Assembly: GCA_044375555.1 (NCBI GenBank)
Contig: JBILML010000013.1
Coordinates: 1-64,000 of the forward strand
Direction: 5' to 3'
From: UBA967 sp044375555
GTDB taxonomy: Bacteria; Verrucomicrobiota; Verrucomicrobiia; Chthoniobacterales; Terrimicrobiaceae
DNA length: 64,000 bases
How positions within the stretch are numbered: the stretch's first letter is position 1; each line of letters opens with the position of its first letter. Shown one piece after another: positions 15,437 through 25,028 of this stretch. The translations under genes were made by a program, and so were the position numbers. Below the pieces are notes generated by a model. It was not told where the DNA came from, made no database searches, and saw nothing but the letters and a program-made list of their open reading frames with translations.

Positions 15437-16882
15437 TCAGGGGGCGGAATTCGCCTCGGAAGCGGGTTTGTTTTTCTGTTTCTGAGGAGTGCGAAGAAGG
15501 TTTTTCAGAAGTCCTCCCACATCCTGGCCGATCCGTAGCCCGACCATTTTATCAAGCAAGTCGCTCTTCGGGCGGTCGAGCGATCCGGTGATCGAGAATG
15601 GCATGTGTGTGTAGCCTTCTGTTTCGGAGGGTTGGAAATTTTTCCCAAGGAGGCCGTGAGTTTCCTTGCGGAGTTTATCGTTCACATGGAGTCGGGCATT
15701 CATGTCGAGGTCGCCGTTGAATCCGGCGGTGCCCGTGGCATCGATCATGAGATTCTCCGAGGTGAGTTGAAGCTCCTCAACGGTCACACGGCTGTCGCGG
15801 ATGGAGAAAACGGCCTCGGCATTTTTGAGTGCCAGCATCCGCAATTCGTCCACGCGGAGGAGTTCGCCGAGTTGGCGGATCAATTCGATGGGCTCCATGC
15901 GGGCTTCGAGCAAATTCACTTCGGCGGTGCCGTGGAAGCTCTCAGGTTTTCCAGCCATTCCTTCGAGGGCGATTTTGGCATTGAGCGAGCCTTGAGCGCC
16001 GTTGGCATTGACCCCGGAGTCGGCGATGAGTTTTTGGAGTGAGGCGTTGGCGACTTGGCCGGTGAATCCAAAGGAATTGTCGGGCAGCCATTCCAACTGC
16101 CCGGTTAGAGGTCCATCGGCCAAGGTCGCTTGGATGTCCGGAAGACTCAAATGTCCCGAGTCCCATTCGAATTTTCCCGAAAAATCGCGACTATTGATCG
16201 AGTCCCAAAGCGCTGCGCGGGCGATTCGGTAGCTGCCCTTGAATTGTTTTTTAACATGGTGGCCTGCACTCACAAACACGCCCTCGATTTGGAGGATTTT
16301 TTTCCCGTTCGTGTTGAAAAAAGCCGCCCGGCCGTTTTGAACATGGAAAGCTTCGATTTGTGCCGGAGGCATCTGCTGGCGGGGCTTGAGCGGCGAGGAA
16401 GGGAGTTGAGTTTGAACAAGACCGGAGGCATCGCCTGGAAGGTGATCCGAGGGGAGGGCGGTCAAGACTGGCGATTCGTTTGCCGGCACGGGTTCAGGTG
16501 GCTCAGCTTGGGGTTTATTTTGGGGCTCAGCCTGGCGAATCGCGAGGGTGGGGGAGAGGAAGGAGAGGTTTTTTACGACCAAACGACCTTGGGCCAATGC
16601 GAAAAGGTCGAGACGGAGGTGGATTTTTTGAACTTCCAGAATGGGAAACTTGAATCCGCTGGGACCGGGAATTGTCAGGCCCGCAATCGTCAGGCCAGAC
16701 CAGGGCGTGTAGTAAGTCTGACGAATCTGGGCTGGAGCCCCGACTTCTCGCGAAATCGTATCGCGAAGTCGCGTTTGCACGGCTCCGGATTGAAGGTAGA
16801 TGTTCACGAACAAAACCGCGGCGGCCCACAAAATGAGGAGTCCGCCAACTCCGATCAGAATTGGCTTGGCAATTGGATGCAC
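15437..16882 (-). CDS. AsmA-like membrane-anchored protein
   Basis: A 481-residue protein with one N-terminal membrane segment ('ILIGVGGLLILWAAAVLFVN') followed by a long periplasmic beta-rich part. 'GLTIAGLTIPGP' and 'LEVQKIHLRLDLFAL', plus later 'GQLEWLPDNSFGFTGQ' and 'GSLNAKIALEGMAGKP', match the repeating style of AsmA/TamB-type bridge proteins that help lipids cross the envelope. A proline-rich linker lies near residues 125-165. It heads the operon with rsmD and waaA and is divergent from the lipid-kinase-like gene, with only 36 bases between the starts. Confidence 0.72.
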   Translation of the reverse strand: MHPIAKPILIGVGGLLILWAAAVLFVNIYLQSGAVQTRLRDTISREVGAPAQIRQTYYTPWSGLTIAGLTIPGPSGFKFPILEVQKIHLRLDLFALAQGRLVVKNLSFLSPTLAIRQAEPQNKPQAEPPEPVPANESPVLTALPSDHLPGDASGLVQTQLPSSPLKPRQQMPPAQIEAFHVQNGRAAFFNTNGKKILQIEGVFVSAGHHVKKQFKGSYRIARAALWDSINSRDFSGKFEWDSGHLSLPDIQATLADGPLTGQLEWLPDNSFGFTGQVANASLQKLIADSGVNANGAQGSLNAKIALEGMAGKPESFHGTAEVNLLEARMEPIELIRQLGELLRVDELRMLALKNAEAVFSIRDSRVTVEELQLTSENLMIDATGTAGFNGDLDMNARLHVNDKLRKETHGLLGKNFQPSETEGYTHMPFSITGSLDRPKSDLLDKMVGLRIGQDVGGLLKNLLRTPQKQKNKPASEANSAP

Positions 16883-16918
16883 GGCGTGAAGCTACGACCT
16901 TTTCCGAGAAAGTGAAGT

Positions 16919-17782
16919 GTGAATAAGACGCTCGTTATCCTAAATCCAGCGGCCCGCAGTGATAAAGCGGCTCGCTTTCAAAAGCAGATTCGCGACCTCT
17001 CGGCAGACTTCGTTTTGCACACGACTTCCGAATTCGGTGAAGCACGCCGTGTCGCGTCTCAAGGAGTGGTAGACGGGTTTGAAACGATCGTCGCCGCGGG
17101 TGGCGACGGCACCATTAATGAAGTGGTGAATGGCTTGGGCGGGTCAACCGTCCGCCTTGGCATCCTGCCCGTGGGCACGGTGAATGTCTTGGCGCAGGAA
17201 ATCGGCTTGCCGCAGGGAAACCTGCGAGAAGCTTGGAGGATCATCGAACAGGGCAAAACCATCGCCCTCGATCTCCCGATGGCCAATGGCCAATATTTCA
17301 TCCAACTCGCCGGCGTGGGCCTGGACGCGGAAGTCGTTCGCCGCACCACCACGGATTTGAAAAAAACTTTCGGACCGCTGAGCTACATATTGTCGTTGAT
17401 CCAAATCGCCTCGGCGCGCCCACCCAAGCTCATCCTCGAAACGGAAGGTTGGCCACCGCGCGAGGGATGCTTTGCTTTGATTGGAAATGGCCGACTATAC
17501 GGGGGCCCGTTCCCGCTTTTTAAACGGGCGAGTTCGAGTGATGGACTTCTCGATGTCGTGGTTTTTAAAAACCAAAGCCACTGGGATGTGGTGCGCTACT
17601 TTCAAGCGATCGCCTTCGGAAAACACGAGGAGTTGCCCGATGTGGAGTATTTTCAGACGCCCTCGCTCCGGGTGAGTGGACCTGAGGGGGTGCCGGTCGA
17701 GTTGGACGGCGAGTTGGCGGGGGCGGTGCCTTGTGAGTTCCGCATTTCGCCGACGAAGCTGAATGTGATCGCTCCGGTTTAG
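16919..17782 (+). CDS. diacylglycerol/lipid kinase family protein
   Basis: A 287-residue protein of the DagK/YegS family, which phosphorylates diacylglycerol or related lipids. The start 'MNKTLVILNPAARSDKAARF' and the nucleotide-binding 'TIVAAGGDGTINEVVNGL' with 'LGILPVGTVNVLAQEIGLP' are diagnostic. A GTG start is used because the reading frame opens there. It is divergent from the envelope operon and its stop overlaps the stop of nadB by four bases on the opposite strand. Confidence 0.88.
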   Translation: MNKTLVILNPAARSDKAARFQKQIRDLSADFVLHTTSEFGEARRVASQGVVDGFETIVAAGGDGTINEVVNGLGGSTVRLGILPVGTVNVLAQEIGLPQGNLREAWRIIEQGKTIALDLPMANGQYFIQLAGVGLDAEVVRRTTTDLKKTFGPLSYILSLIQIASARPPKLILETEGWPPREGCFALIGNGRLYGGPFPLFKRASSSDGLLDVVVFKNQSHWDVVRYFQAIAFGKHEELPDVEYFQTPSLRVSGPEGVPVELDGELAGAVPCEFRISPTKLNVIAPV

Positions 17783-19371
17783 ACCCGCCGCATGAGCGTG
17801 TCGCGAAGGAACCGGCGGTCGTCGCGCTCGGGGTAATCGAGCGTGAAGTGCAGGCCGCGGCTTTCTTTGCGACTCAGTGCGCAATCCACCACCAGCGAGG
17901 CGACGGTGACAAGGTTGCGGAGTTCGAGAAGGTCGGTGGTCACTTTGAAATTCCAGTAAAACTCCTGCACCTCGGCGTGGAGATTCCGGAGTCGTGTCGC
18001 AGCGCGTTGGAGTCGCTTGTCGGTGCGGACGATCCCGACATAGTCCCACATGAGGCGACGCACTTCTTCCCAGTTGTGAGAGATCACCACGAGTTCATCG
18101 ACATCTTGAACTTCGCCGGAGCGCCATTCCGGAAGGGAAATTTCAACCCGCTCGCGCTTGCCCCGTGTGGATTTTTCAAAGGCCCGGTGCGCCGCAACAA
18201 GTCCCTCAAGCAGGGAATTGCTGGCGAGTCGGTTCGCCCCATGGAGACCGGTGCAGGCCACCTCGCCGATTGCGAATAGCCCGCGAATCGATGTCTCTCC
18301 ATTCACATCGGCTTTCACGCCGCCGCATTGGTAATGGGCCGCAGGAACCACTGGGATGGGAGATTTTGTGATGTCGAGGCCAGCTTGCAGGCAGGTTTCG
18401 TAAATTGTCGGGAAGCGAGACCGGATGAAGTCCGCCGGCTTGTGTGTGATATCGAGGTAAACACACTTTGCACCGCTACGTTTCATCTCCGCATCGATCG
18501 CGCGAGCCACGATGTCACGAGGAGCCAGTTCCTTTTGCGGGTTGTGATGCTCCATGAAACGCTGTCCGCGTTCGTTGATCAGAATGCCGCCTTCGCCGCG
18601 CACGGCTTCGGAAATCAGGAAGGATTTGATCGAGGGGTGGTAGAGGCAAGTGGGATGGAATTGGACGAATTCCATATTCGCAATCACCGCCCCGGCACGC
18701 CAAGCCATGGCAACGCCGTCGCCGGTCGCGACATCGGGATTTGTTGTATAGAGATAGACTTTTCCGCATCCCCCCGTGGCGGCCACGGTCACATCGGATC
18801 GCAGGGTTTCCACGATGCCGTTCGCCTCATTGAGCACATAGACACCGAGGCAACTATTCTCCATGGCGTAGCCGAGTTTTCCGGTGGTGATGAAATCCAC
18901 GGCCATGTGGTTTTCCATCACTTCGATTCGGGGATGCTCGGCGATGCGCTCGAGAAGTCGGGTTTCAATCTCTCGCCCGGTGGCGTCGCGTGCATGCAGG
19001 ATGCGGCGTTTCGTATGCCCGCCTTCCCGCCCGAGATCAGGCTCCATCGTGCCATTGCCATTTTCTCTTTGATCAAAATGAACGCCAAGCCCGGTGAGTT
19101 CCGCAATCCGTGTGGGACCTTCGGTGACAATCGAGCGAACGACATCCTCGTGGCAAAGCCCTGCTCCTGCGGCCAGCGTGTCGCGCACATGGAGGTCGAA
19201 CGAATCCTCGCCGGTCATCACACAAGCCACGCCGCCTTGGGCCCAGGCTGTGTTTGAGTCCGAGGAAGAGCGTTTCGTAACGATCGCGACGGATCCTTTT
19301 TGTGCGGCTTTCAGCGCGAAGGACAAACCCGCAATGCCACTGCCAAGGACGATAAAATCAAATTCCCTCAT
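17779..19371 (-). CDS. nadB: L-aspartate oxidase
   Basis: A 530-residue flavoprotein that oxidises aspartate to iminoaspartate, the first step of de novo NAD synthesis. The N-terminal FAD site is 'DFIVLGSGIAGLSFALKAA'; further hallmarks are 'NTAWAQGGVACVMTGEDS', 'HARDATGREIETRLLERI' and 'GLHGANRLASNSLLEGLV'. Its ATG overlaps the panC stop by four bases, so secG-panC-nadB probably form one transcript. No nadA or nadC is in the window. Confidence 0.95.
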   Translation of the reverse strand: MREFDFIVLGSGIAGLSFALKAAQKGSVAIVTKRSSSDSNTAWAQGGVACVMTGEDSFDLHVRDTLAAGAGLCHEDVVRSIVTEGPTRIAELTGLGVHFDQRENGNGTMEPDLGREGGHTKRRILHARDATGREIETRLLERIAEHPRIEVMENHMAVDFITTGKLGYAMENSCLGVYVLNEANGIVETLRSDVTVAATGGCGKVYLYTTNPDVATGDGVAMAWRAGAVIANMEFVQFHPTCLYHPSIKSFLISEAVRGEGGILINERGQRFMEHHNPQKELAPRDIVARAIDAEMKRSGAKCVYLDITHKPADFIRSRFPTIYETCLQAGLDITKSPIPVVPAAHYQCGGVKADVNGETSIRGLFAIGEVACTGLHGANRLASNSLLEGLVAAHRAFEKSTRGKRERVEISLPEWRSGEVQDVDELVVISHNWEEVRRLMWDYVGIVRTDKRLQRAATRLRNLHAEVQEFYWNFKVTTDLLELRNLVTVASLVVDCALSRKESRGLHFTLDYPERDDRRFLRDTLMRRV

Positions 19372-20204
19372 GGCATCGCAGGGAGCGCAATGTTGTCGAT
19401 CAATCGCGCCTTTCCGAGAAACACGGCGGCAGCCAATCGGCCTTCCGTGCGGCGTTGGCGCAAGGGTTGAAGGGTTTGAGCATCGATGGCTTCGATGTAA
19501 TCAATGCGAGTGCCGGGGATTTTGGTGATGAGCTTCACGGCCTCCGAGACCACTTTGACGGGTGTGAGTTTTTGGGAGGCTGACTGCAGGGCGGCATAGA
19601 TTTGTGGGGCGAGTTGGCGTTCGGCCTCGGTCAAATAGGCGTTGCGGGAACTTGCAGCGAGGCCGTCGGGTTCGCGCACCGTGGGGCAGGGGATGATCTC
19701 CAGTTCGAAATCCAAGTCGCGGACCATCCGACGAATGATCGCCAACTGCTGCCAGTCCTTTTCGCCAAAAATCGCATGGGTGGGTGAGACGATATGGAAA
19801 AGTTTGGCGACAATGTTGCAAACGCCGGAAAAGTGACCGACACGGGAACGGCCGCACAGGACCGATGAAAGGGATGTTTCGTTAATCGAAACGCTCGCTT
19901 CCGGGGGATACATCTCGGTGACACTCGGCAGAAAAACCGCGTCAGCACCCGCATCCCGGCAGGTTTTTAAGTCATTTCTCAAGGGCCTCGGATACGCTGA
20001 GAAATCCTCCTTAGGGCCAAATTGCGTGGGGTTCACAAAAATCGATACAAGAACCGTGCCGCCCTTTCCTGCAATTCGGTGAGCCCTACGAATCAATGCC
20101 GCATGGCCGTGATGGAGTGCTCCCATGGTCGGAACGAAAACGACTCTTCCCTTGAGTAAACGACGGCATTTTCTGACCTGCGAAATGCTCTTGAGCGTCT
20201 TCAA
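19368..20204 (-). CDS. panC: pantoate-beta-alanine ligase
   Basis: A 278-residue enzyme that joins pantoate and beta-alanine with ATP to make pantothenate. The 'VVFVPTMGALHHGHAALIRR' motif with the HxGH adenylylation site, 'SIFVNPTQFGPKEDFSAYPR' and 'IFGEKDWQQLAIIRRMV' are clear. It appears to start at a TTG: upstream in the same frame there is no ATG or GTG before the secG stop. No Shine-Dalgarno sequence is evident, so it may depend on coupling with secG, 42 bases upstream. Confidence 0.94.
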   Translation of the reverse strand: MKTLKSISQVRKCRRLLKGRVVFVPTMGALHHGHAALIRRAHRIAGKGGTVLVSIFVNPTQFGPKEDFSAYPRPLRNDLKTCRDAGADAVFLPSVTEMYPPEASVSINETSLSSVLCGRSRVGHFSGVCNIVAKLFHIVSPTHAIFGEKDWQQLAIIRRMVRDLDFELEIIPCPTVREPDGLAASSRNAYLTEAERQLAPQIYAALQSASQKLTPVKVVSEAVKLITKIPGTRIDYIEAIDAQTLQPLRQRRTEGRLAAAVFLGKARLIDNIALPAMP

Positions 20205-20246
20205 GGAGTCTGGGGAATTTTCAACGGCTCGGCGGCCCGAAATGCC

Positions 20247-20777
20247 TTAATTCAGGGGTGTCGCGGCGGGAGCTTCTACAGGAGCTTCGGGAGTCGCCGC
20301 TGGTGTGGCTGCTGGAACCTCGACAGGAGCAATAGCAGTGACTTCAGGCGTGCTCGCTGGAGTTTCTGCGGGTGTCGCAGCGGGTGCCTCTGTTGGGGTT
20401 GAGACAGGAGTTTCTTGAGGTTTTTCCAATGCATTTTGGAGGCCCATCGCTGGAGTCGAATCTTCAGCGTTCTTGATGGGCGTGGCCACGGGTGTGGGTG
20501 CACTCAGGAGTTTCTTTTGAATCTCGGTTTTACCGCCCTGCATCTTGGCGGTCAGGATGGAAAGTAGAAGGGTGATTCCGAAAAAACCGATGGCCATCCA
20601 GGTCGTGAATCGTGCGAGGACATTGGTGGTCTGCGAGCCGAAGACATTGTCTGTAATTCCCCCACCAAACGCGGACCCGAGACCCTCGCTACGCGGTCTT
20701 TGCATCAGGACCACCAGCACGAGCATTAAGCAAACGATGACATGCAAAGTCACCAAAATAGGCATTAAAATCGACAT
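20247..20777 (-). CDS. secG: SecG preprotein translocase subunit with long acidic tail
   Basis: A 176-residue SecG, the small auxiliary subunit of the SecYEG channel. Two membrane segments (about residues 5-25 and 55-75) flank the conserved cytosolic 'MQRPRSEGLGSAFGGGITD'. Ordinary SecG proteins end near 75-110 residues; here about 90 more residues follow, low-complexity and made of repeats like 'APAATPAETPASTPE'. The tail's purpose is unknown. It heads the secG-panC-nadB run. Confidence 0.9.
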   Translation of the reverse strand: MSILMPILVTLHVIVCLMLVLVVLMQRPRSEGLGSAFGGGITDNVFGSQTTNVLARFTTWMAIGFFGITLLLSILTAKMQGGKTEIQKKLLSAPTPVATPIKNAEDSTPAMGLQNALEKPQETPVSTPTEAPAATPAETPASTPEVTAIAPVEVPAATPAATPEAPVEAPAATPLN

Positions 20778-20889
20778 AAAAGAACGCGAAGGAGTAGTGA
20801 GCTGGGTCCCTCAAGTAAAGCTCTGATTCGATATGGAAAGGCGTTGAAACGAACTGACAAATCCGAACGTGACGATTACTTGATTCGGG

Positions 20890-22800
20890 ATGTCCGATAA
20901 TAAATACGGTGCCACTCTGGCCGAGGTTTTCGCCAATGCCGCTCGTCGCTACGACGGAATGCCCGCTTTTTGCAAAAAGGACGGGGCTGGTGGTTTTCAG
21001 CCGATTTCCTTCCGTCAACTTTACGAAAAAGGGCTCGATCTCGCGACCTCCCTCATCGCCCTGGGTCTGGAAGCGAGGGAGCATGTGGCGATCATCGCCG
21101 ACAATCGACTCGAGTGGATCATTTGCGACTACGGAATTCTTTTGGCGGGTGCGGCGGATGTTCCTCGAGGCACGGACATCACCGATGCGGAGATGGTCTA
21201 TATCCTCACGCACTCGGACGCCCGCGTGGTCTTTGTAGAAAACATGACGATTCTCCGTCGTGTTTTAGACCTCCGTCCTCAACTCCCGCACATCAGTGAG
21301 ATCATTCTCATGGCCCATGGCGTGGAGGCTCCGGAAGGTGTGCGGCATTTGGAAAATCTCCTTGCAGATGGCGCGGCGCGGCGAGCTTCCGGATTCGATC
21401 CCGCCTTGGAGCGTGCTCGGGCTATCAAGCCGGACGACCTCTTCACGATTATCTACACATCTGGCACAACGGGGACTCCGAAGGGGGTTCAGCTCACGCA
21501 CGCGAATATGTGCTCCCAGATCGAAAACCTCCCGCTCGAGCTGCGCCCCGGAGACCGCGCCCTCGCGATCCTGCCTATTTGGCACAGCTACGAACGCGTT
21601 TTTGAGATGCTCTGCATTTCCCGTGGCGTTGCGACGCACTACACGAATTTGAGATCCGTGGCGGAGGATTTGAAACTGGTGAAGCCCACGGTCATGGCTT
21701 CGGCTCCGAGGCTTTGGGAGAACCTCTATTTAAAAATCCTCGCGAATGTGAAATCCGCCCCGCCGGTGCGCCAGGCCTTGTTTCATCTCGCCTACGGAGC
21801 CACGCGCAATGTGAAGCGGGCTGAGAGATTCTTTCTCGGACAGCAACTCGACATGCATGGCCGGAAGTTCGGGGAGAATCTTCGGTTGGCCGTTCAGCAC
21901 GCCGGGCTCTGGTTGATTTCGATCGTTCCAGCGAAGCTTCTCGATGGCCTCGTTCTGAAAAAACTCCGCGCCATCGTCGGCGGTGAATTTCGCGGGACCA
22001 TTTCCGGAGGCGGGGCGCTTCAGCCGCATGTGGATGAGTTTTTCAACTTCATTGGCATCCCGGTGCTCGAAGGTTACGGCATGACGGAGACATCGCCCGT
22101 GCTGGCCGTGCGGACTTGGAGCAACCTCGTAATTGGAACGGTTGGTCCGTTTTTTCCGCATACCGACATTCGGATCGTCGATCTTGGCACAGGCGCGATT
22201 CTTTATCCGGATTCCACTCGTCCATTGGGAGGCCGTGGGCTTCGCGGGGAAATCCATGTGAAGGGCCCGCAAGTCATGCGCGGTTACTACAAAAACCCCG
22301 AGGCGACAGCGTTGGTGTTGCGCGATGGATGGATGAATACGGGAGACATCGGGATGGTGACGGCCAATGATTGTTTGAAAATTCTCGGCCGTTCGAAGGA
22401 CACGATTGTTCTGCTGAATGGCGAAAACATCGAGCCTGTGCCCATCGAGTCCCGACTCGTCGAGTCCGCGCTGGTCGATCAATGCATGGTGGTCGGTCAG
22501 GATCAGAAAGCTCTCAGCGTTTTGATTGTGCCTTCGTTCGAGCATTTCCGCCAAGCCGGAGTGAATACCACGAGCGCCTCAGAACTTCAGGCCAATGCCG
22601 AAGCACGGAGGTTGATGGAGGCGGACATTCGCCAACTCATCAACCACGAGAGGGGCTTCAAATCCTTCGAGCGGATTTCTGATTTTCGTTTCGTGCCGAA
22701 GCCCTTTGAGGTCGGTGAGGAAATGACGAATACCTTCAAACTCAAACGCCATGTCATCACGGAGAAGTATCGTCCGCTGATCGAGTCGATGTATTCTTAA
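20890..22800 (+). CDS. long-chain acyl-CoA synthetase (AMP-forming)
   Basis: A 636-residue adenylate-forming enzyme that activates fatty acids to acyl-CoA. The P-loop 'IIYTSGTTGTPKGVQLTHAN' lies near residue 190; 'LPIWHSYERVFE', 'GYGMTETSPVLAV' and the C-terminal 'DGWMNTGDIGMV' and 'LGRSKDTIVLLNGENIEPVP' are the usual A-motifs of the long-chain FACS group. Length fits. It is divergent from secG with a 112 bp gap that should hold both promoters, and is followed closely by an L,D-transpeptidase gene. Confidence 0.9.
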   Translation: MSDNKYGATLAEVFANAARRYDGMPAFCKKDGAGGFQPISFRQLYEKGLDLATSLIALGLEAREHVAIIADNRLEWIICDYGILLAGAADVPRGTDITDAEMVYILTHSDARVVFVENMTILRRVLDLRPQLPHISEIILMAHGVEAPEGVRHLENLLADGAARRASGFDPALERARAIKPDDLFTIIYTSGTTGTPKGVQLTHANMCSQIENLPLELRPGDRALAILPIWHSYERVFEMLCISRGVATHYTNLRSVAEDLKLVKPTVMASAPRLWENLYLKILANVKSAPPVRQALFHLAYGATRNVKRAERFFLGQQLDMHGRKFGENLRLAVQHAGLWLISIVPAKLLDGLVLKKLRAIVGGEFRGTISGGGALQPHVDEFFNFIGIPVLEGYGMTETSPVLAVRTWSNLVIGTVGPFFPHTDIRIVDLGTGAILYPDSTRPLGGRGLRGEIHVKGPQVMRGYYKNPEATALVLRDGWMNTGDIGMVTANDCLKILGRSKDTIVLLNGENIEPVPIESRLVESALVDQCMVVGQDQKALSVLIVPSFEHFRQAGVNTTSASELQANAEARRLMEADIRQLINHERGFKSFERISDFRFVPKPFEVGEEMTNTFKLKRHVITEKYRPLIESMYS

Positions 22801-22812
22801 AGAAATTAGCCG

Positions 22813-23586
22813 ATGAAGAATCTGGCTTGGAAAAACGCCCGTTTCCTTAAAAATCCTCTCTCGATGAAAATGATGATTCCAGTTGTTGTGCTGGTTTTTG
22901 CTTTCCAACTATCCGGTTGCCAGTCGCTCCGAAAGCCAGTCATACCGGATGTCCCTGCAGGAATGCGCGCGGCCGATTTGGCTTTGATTAACGAACGCAT
23001 CAAGGCCACGCCGAATTCCCTCGTGATCTTCCATCAGGAGTTGGCGGCTGCGCCGATTGATCCTCTCCGCTCAGGTGTCATCGTGGATCTCGATCGCCAG
23101 CGGGCCTATGTTTATTCGGCGAACCAACTCGTGGCGGCGACCCGCATTGCCAGTGGAAAGCGGAACTTTCGCACATCCACCGGCGACTTCCGGATTGGCC
23201 AAAAAAATCCCAAGCACGCTTCGAATCTCTACGGAAAATTACAGAACACCGAGACCGGCGAGAGTTTGCCTGGCGAGATCGACACGCGGACGACACCGGT
23301 TCCGGAGGGAATGGTCTTTCTGGGGGCACCGATGCCACACTTCATGAGATTCCACACGCTCGATGGCAAAGCCTCTGCCATCGGATTCCACCAAGGTCAT
23401 GTGCCCAGCAGACCGGCCTCCCACGGGTGCATTCGGCTTCCCTCTGGTGCGGCCAAGCCGCTCTACAAGCTCTTGCCTAGCGGCACGCCGGTTTTCATTT
23501 ACGGAGACCAATATGGAACCCCGTCGCGCCCATTGCCCGAAATTCCAGAATCGCCGACGCCCCAGCCGAAGAAACGCAAGCGCTGA
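22813..23586 (+). CDS. L,D-transpeptidase (YkuD) lipoprotein
   Basis: A 257-residue envelope enzyme. A lipoprotein signal ends with the lipobox 'LSGC' at residues 33-36; a second Met at residue 18 (22864) would give a more standard signal length and may be the true start. The catalytic YkuD domain contains 'FHQGHVPSRPASHGCIRLP', with the nucleophile Cys in 'SHGCIRL'. Such enzymes form 3-3 peptidoglycan cross-links or attach lipoproteins to the wall. The C-terminus is proline-rich and basic. It begins 13 bases after the acyl-CoA synthetase stop. Confidence 0.87.
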   Translation: MKNLAWKNARFLKNPLSMKMMIPVVVLVFAFQLSGCQSLRKPVIPDVPAGMRAADLALINERIKATPNSLVIFHQELAAAPIDPLRSGVIVDLDRQRAYVYSANQLVAATRIASGKRNFRTSTGDFRIGQKNPKHASNLYGKLQNTETGESLPGEIDTRTTPVPEGMVFLGAPMPHFMRFHTLDGKASAIGFHQGHVPSRPASHGCIRLPSGAAKPLYKLLPSGTPVFIYGDQYGTPSRPLPEIPESPTPQPKKRKR

Positions 23587-23592
23587 AACGCC

Positions 23593-24642
23593 TCAGGCGG
23601 GACGGGCGGGTTGCTGCTGCGTGAGGCAATGAAAAGCCCCGAGCCCCCAGATTAATTCCCGGCAATCGATGGGTAGAATCCGCCGCGTGGGGAACGCTTC
23701 GTGCAATGCCGAGACAGCCCAAGCGTCATTCGCATCCCCGTAAACCGGCAGAAGCACGGCGGTGTTGGCGATGTAGAAATTGGCATAGCTCGCGGGCAGG
23801 CGCTGCCCCTCCCTCTCGATACGGGGAGGCATCGGGAGTGTGAGCACATGGAGCGGCTCCCCACTTGGCAGTCTCATCACATGGAGTCGGTCGAGATTCC
23901 TCTGGAGTGGTTCGTAATTCGGGTCGTTTTCATCTTCCTCGACGGCGGTGATCACCGTGCTGGGTCCGATGAAACGAGTGATGTCATCGACATGGCCATC
24001 CGTGTCGTCGCCCTCGATGCCGTCACCCAACCAAAGGATGGAGGTCACACCCAAAGTCTCGCGAAGTTTTTTCTCAATCGCGGCGCGGTCTTTCGAAGGA
24101 TTCCGGTTGGGATTCAGAAGGCAGCTTTCGGTTGTGATAATCGTTCCGGCCCCATTCCCATCGATCGAGCCGCCCTCGAGGATGAAATGCGATTGGTCAA
24201 AAACCGGGATTCCCAGCGCTGCGGCGACGGCGGAGGGAACGGCATTGTCCTCATCGAATGGGGAAAGTTTGTAACCCCAGGCATTGAAACCAAAATTCAG
24301 CGCCGCGACTTGGGGTTCCTTGTCGCGAACCACAAAAATGGGCCCGTGGTCGCGGCACCAAGGCTCGTCTGTCGGGATATGAAAAAACTCCAAACGCTCC
24401 GGCGGGCATTTTTTCAAAAGCCGGCGGACTGTTTTTTCCTGCTCCGCGTTCTTCACATTGATGCGGACGATCTCTGAACTCGCGAGCGCCTCGGCCATGG
24501 CCACAAAAGTCGGGAGAACCCGCTCGTAGGAGCCGGGAAAGCTGTTGCATCCTGGCTGCGGCCACGAAATCCAGGTCGCCTCATGGGGCTCCCATTCGGC
24601 TGGCAAACGATATCCTTTTTCAGATGGGGTCTTCTGACTCAT
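23593..24642 (-). CDS. aguA: agmatine deiminase
   Basis: A 349-residue enzyme of the agmatine/peptidylarginine deiminase family that converts agmatine to N-carbamoylputrescine, part of polyamine synthesis. Markers are 'LPAEWEPHEATWISWPQ', 'EPWCRDHGPIFV', 'EGGSIDGNGAGTIITTESCL', 'DDTDGHVDDITRF' and the catalytic Cys in 'GLGAFHCLTQQQPA'. No N-carbamoylputrescine amidase lies nearby, so the pathway partner is elsewhere. It converges with the L,D-transpeptidase gene with 6 bases between the stops. Confidence 0.93.
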   Translation of the reverse strand: MSQKTPSEKGYRLPAEWEPHEATWISWPQPGCNSFPGSYERVLPTFVAMAEALASSEIVRINVKNAEQEKTVRRLLKKCPPERLEFFHIPTDEPWCRDHGPIFVVRDKEPQVAALNFGFNAWGYKLSPFDEDNAVPSAVAAALGIPVFDQSHFILEGGSIDGNGAGTIITTESCLLNPNRNPSKDRAAIEKKLRETLGVTSILWLGDGIEGDDTDGHVDDITRFIGPSTVITAVEEDENDPNYEPLQRNLDRLHVMRLPSGEPLHVLTLPMPPRIEREGQRLPASYANFYIANTAVLLPVYGDANDAWAVSALHEAFPTRRILPIDCRELIWGLGAFHCLTQQQPARPA

Positions 24643-24856
24643 GCACGATCAGCATTCCCGTGAAGCTGGTCATCGAACAAGGCGAATCGGCGGAAAAAAA
24701 TTCACGAATGGTGAAATAAAAGTTGCGTTGTCATTTTCTGTCGAATGGCCGTTGGAGTCGAATTTGGCGGGAATCTGCCTCTTGCAAATTTTCCGAGGAA
24801 TTAGGGTTGCTTTCCTGCAGATCAGTGACCATTCTCCGCCTCCATTTTTTTGATTT

Positions 24857-25012
24857 ATGAGCCAGCATCCCAGTCTCAAAGGCAAAGGCGCCATCAAGAC
24901 CAAACGTAGTGTTTTGAAGCGCTTCGAGCGTGTCGATCTTCTCCGCAAGCGCGGACAATTCCAAGAGGGCCAGCGCGTCATTGGCCTGCCTAAAACCAAG
25001 CCAGAGGAATAA
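24857..25012 (+). CDS. small basic protein of the Verrucomicrobia/Chlamydiae type
   Basis: A 51-residue protein starting 'MSQHPSLKGKGAIKTKRSVL' and continuing 'KRFERVDLLRKRGQF', ending 'VIGLPKTKPEE'. It is very rich in Lys and Arg. This matches the 'small basic protein' family (I recall TIGR04137) that is restricted to Verrucomicrobia and Chlamydiae and is thought to be ribosome-related. It has its own 214 bp upstream region. The next gene, a pseudouridine synthase, begins 16 bases after its stop, so they may be co-transcribed and both act on rRNA. Confidence 0.8.
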   Translation: MSQHPSLKGKGAIKTKRSVLKRFERVDLLRKRGQFQEGQRVIGLPKTKPEE

Positions 25013-25028
25013 TCCTCCGCCGCGACCC

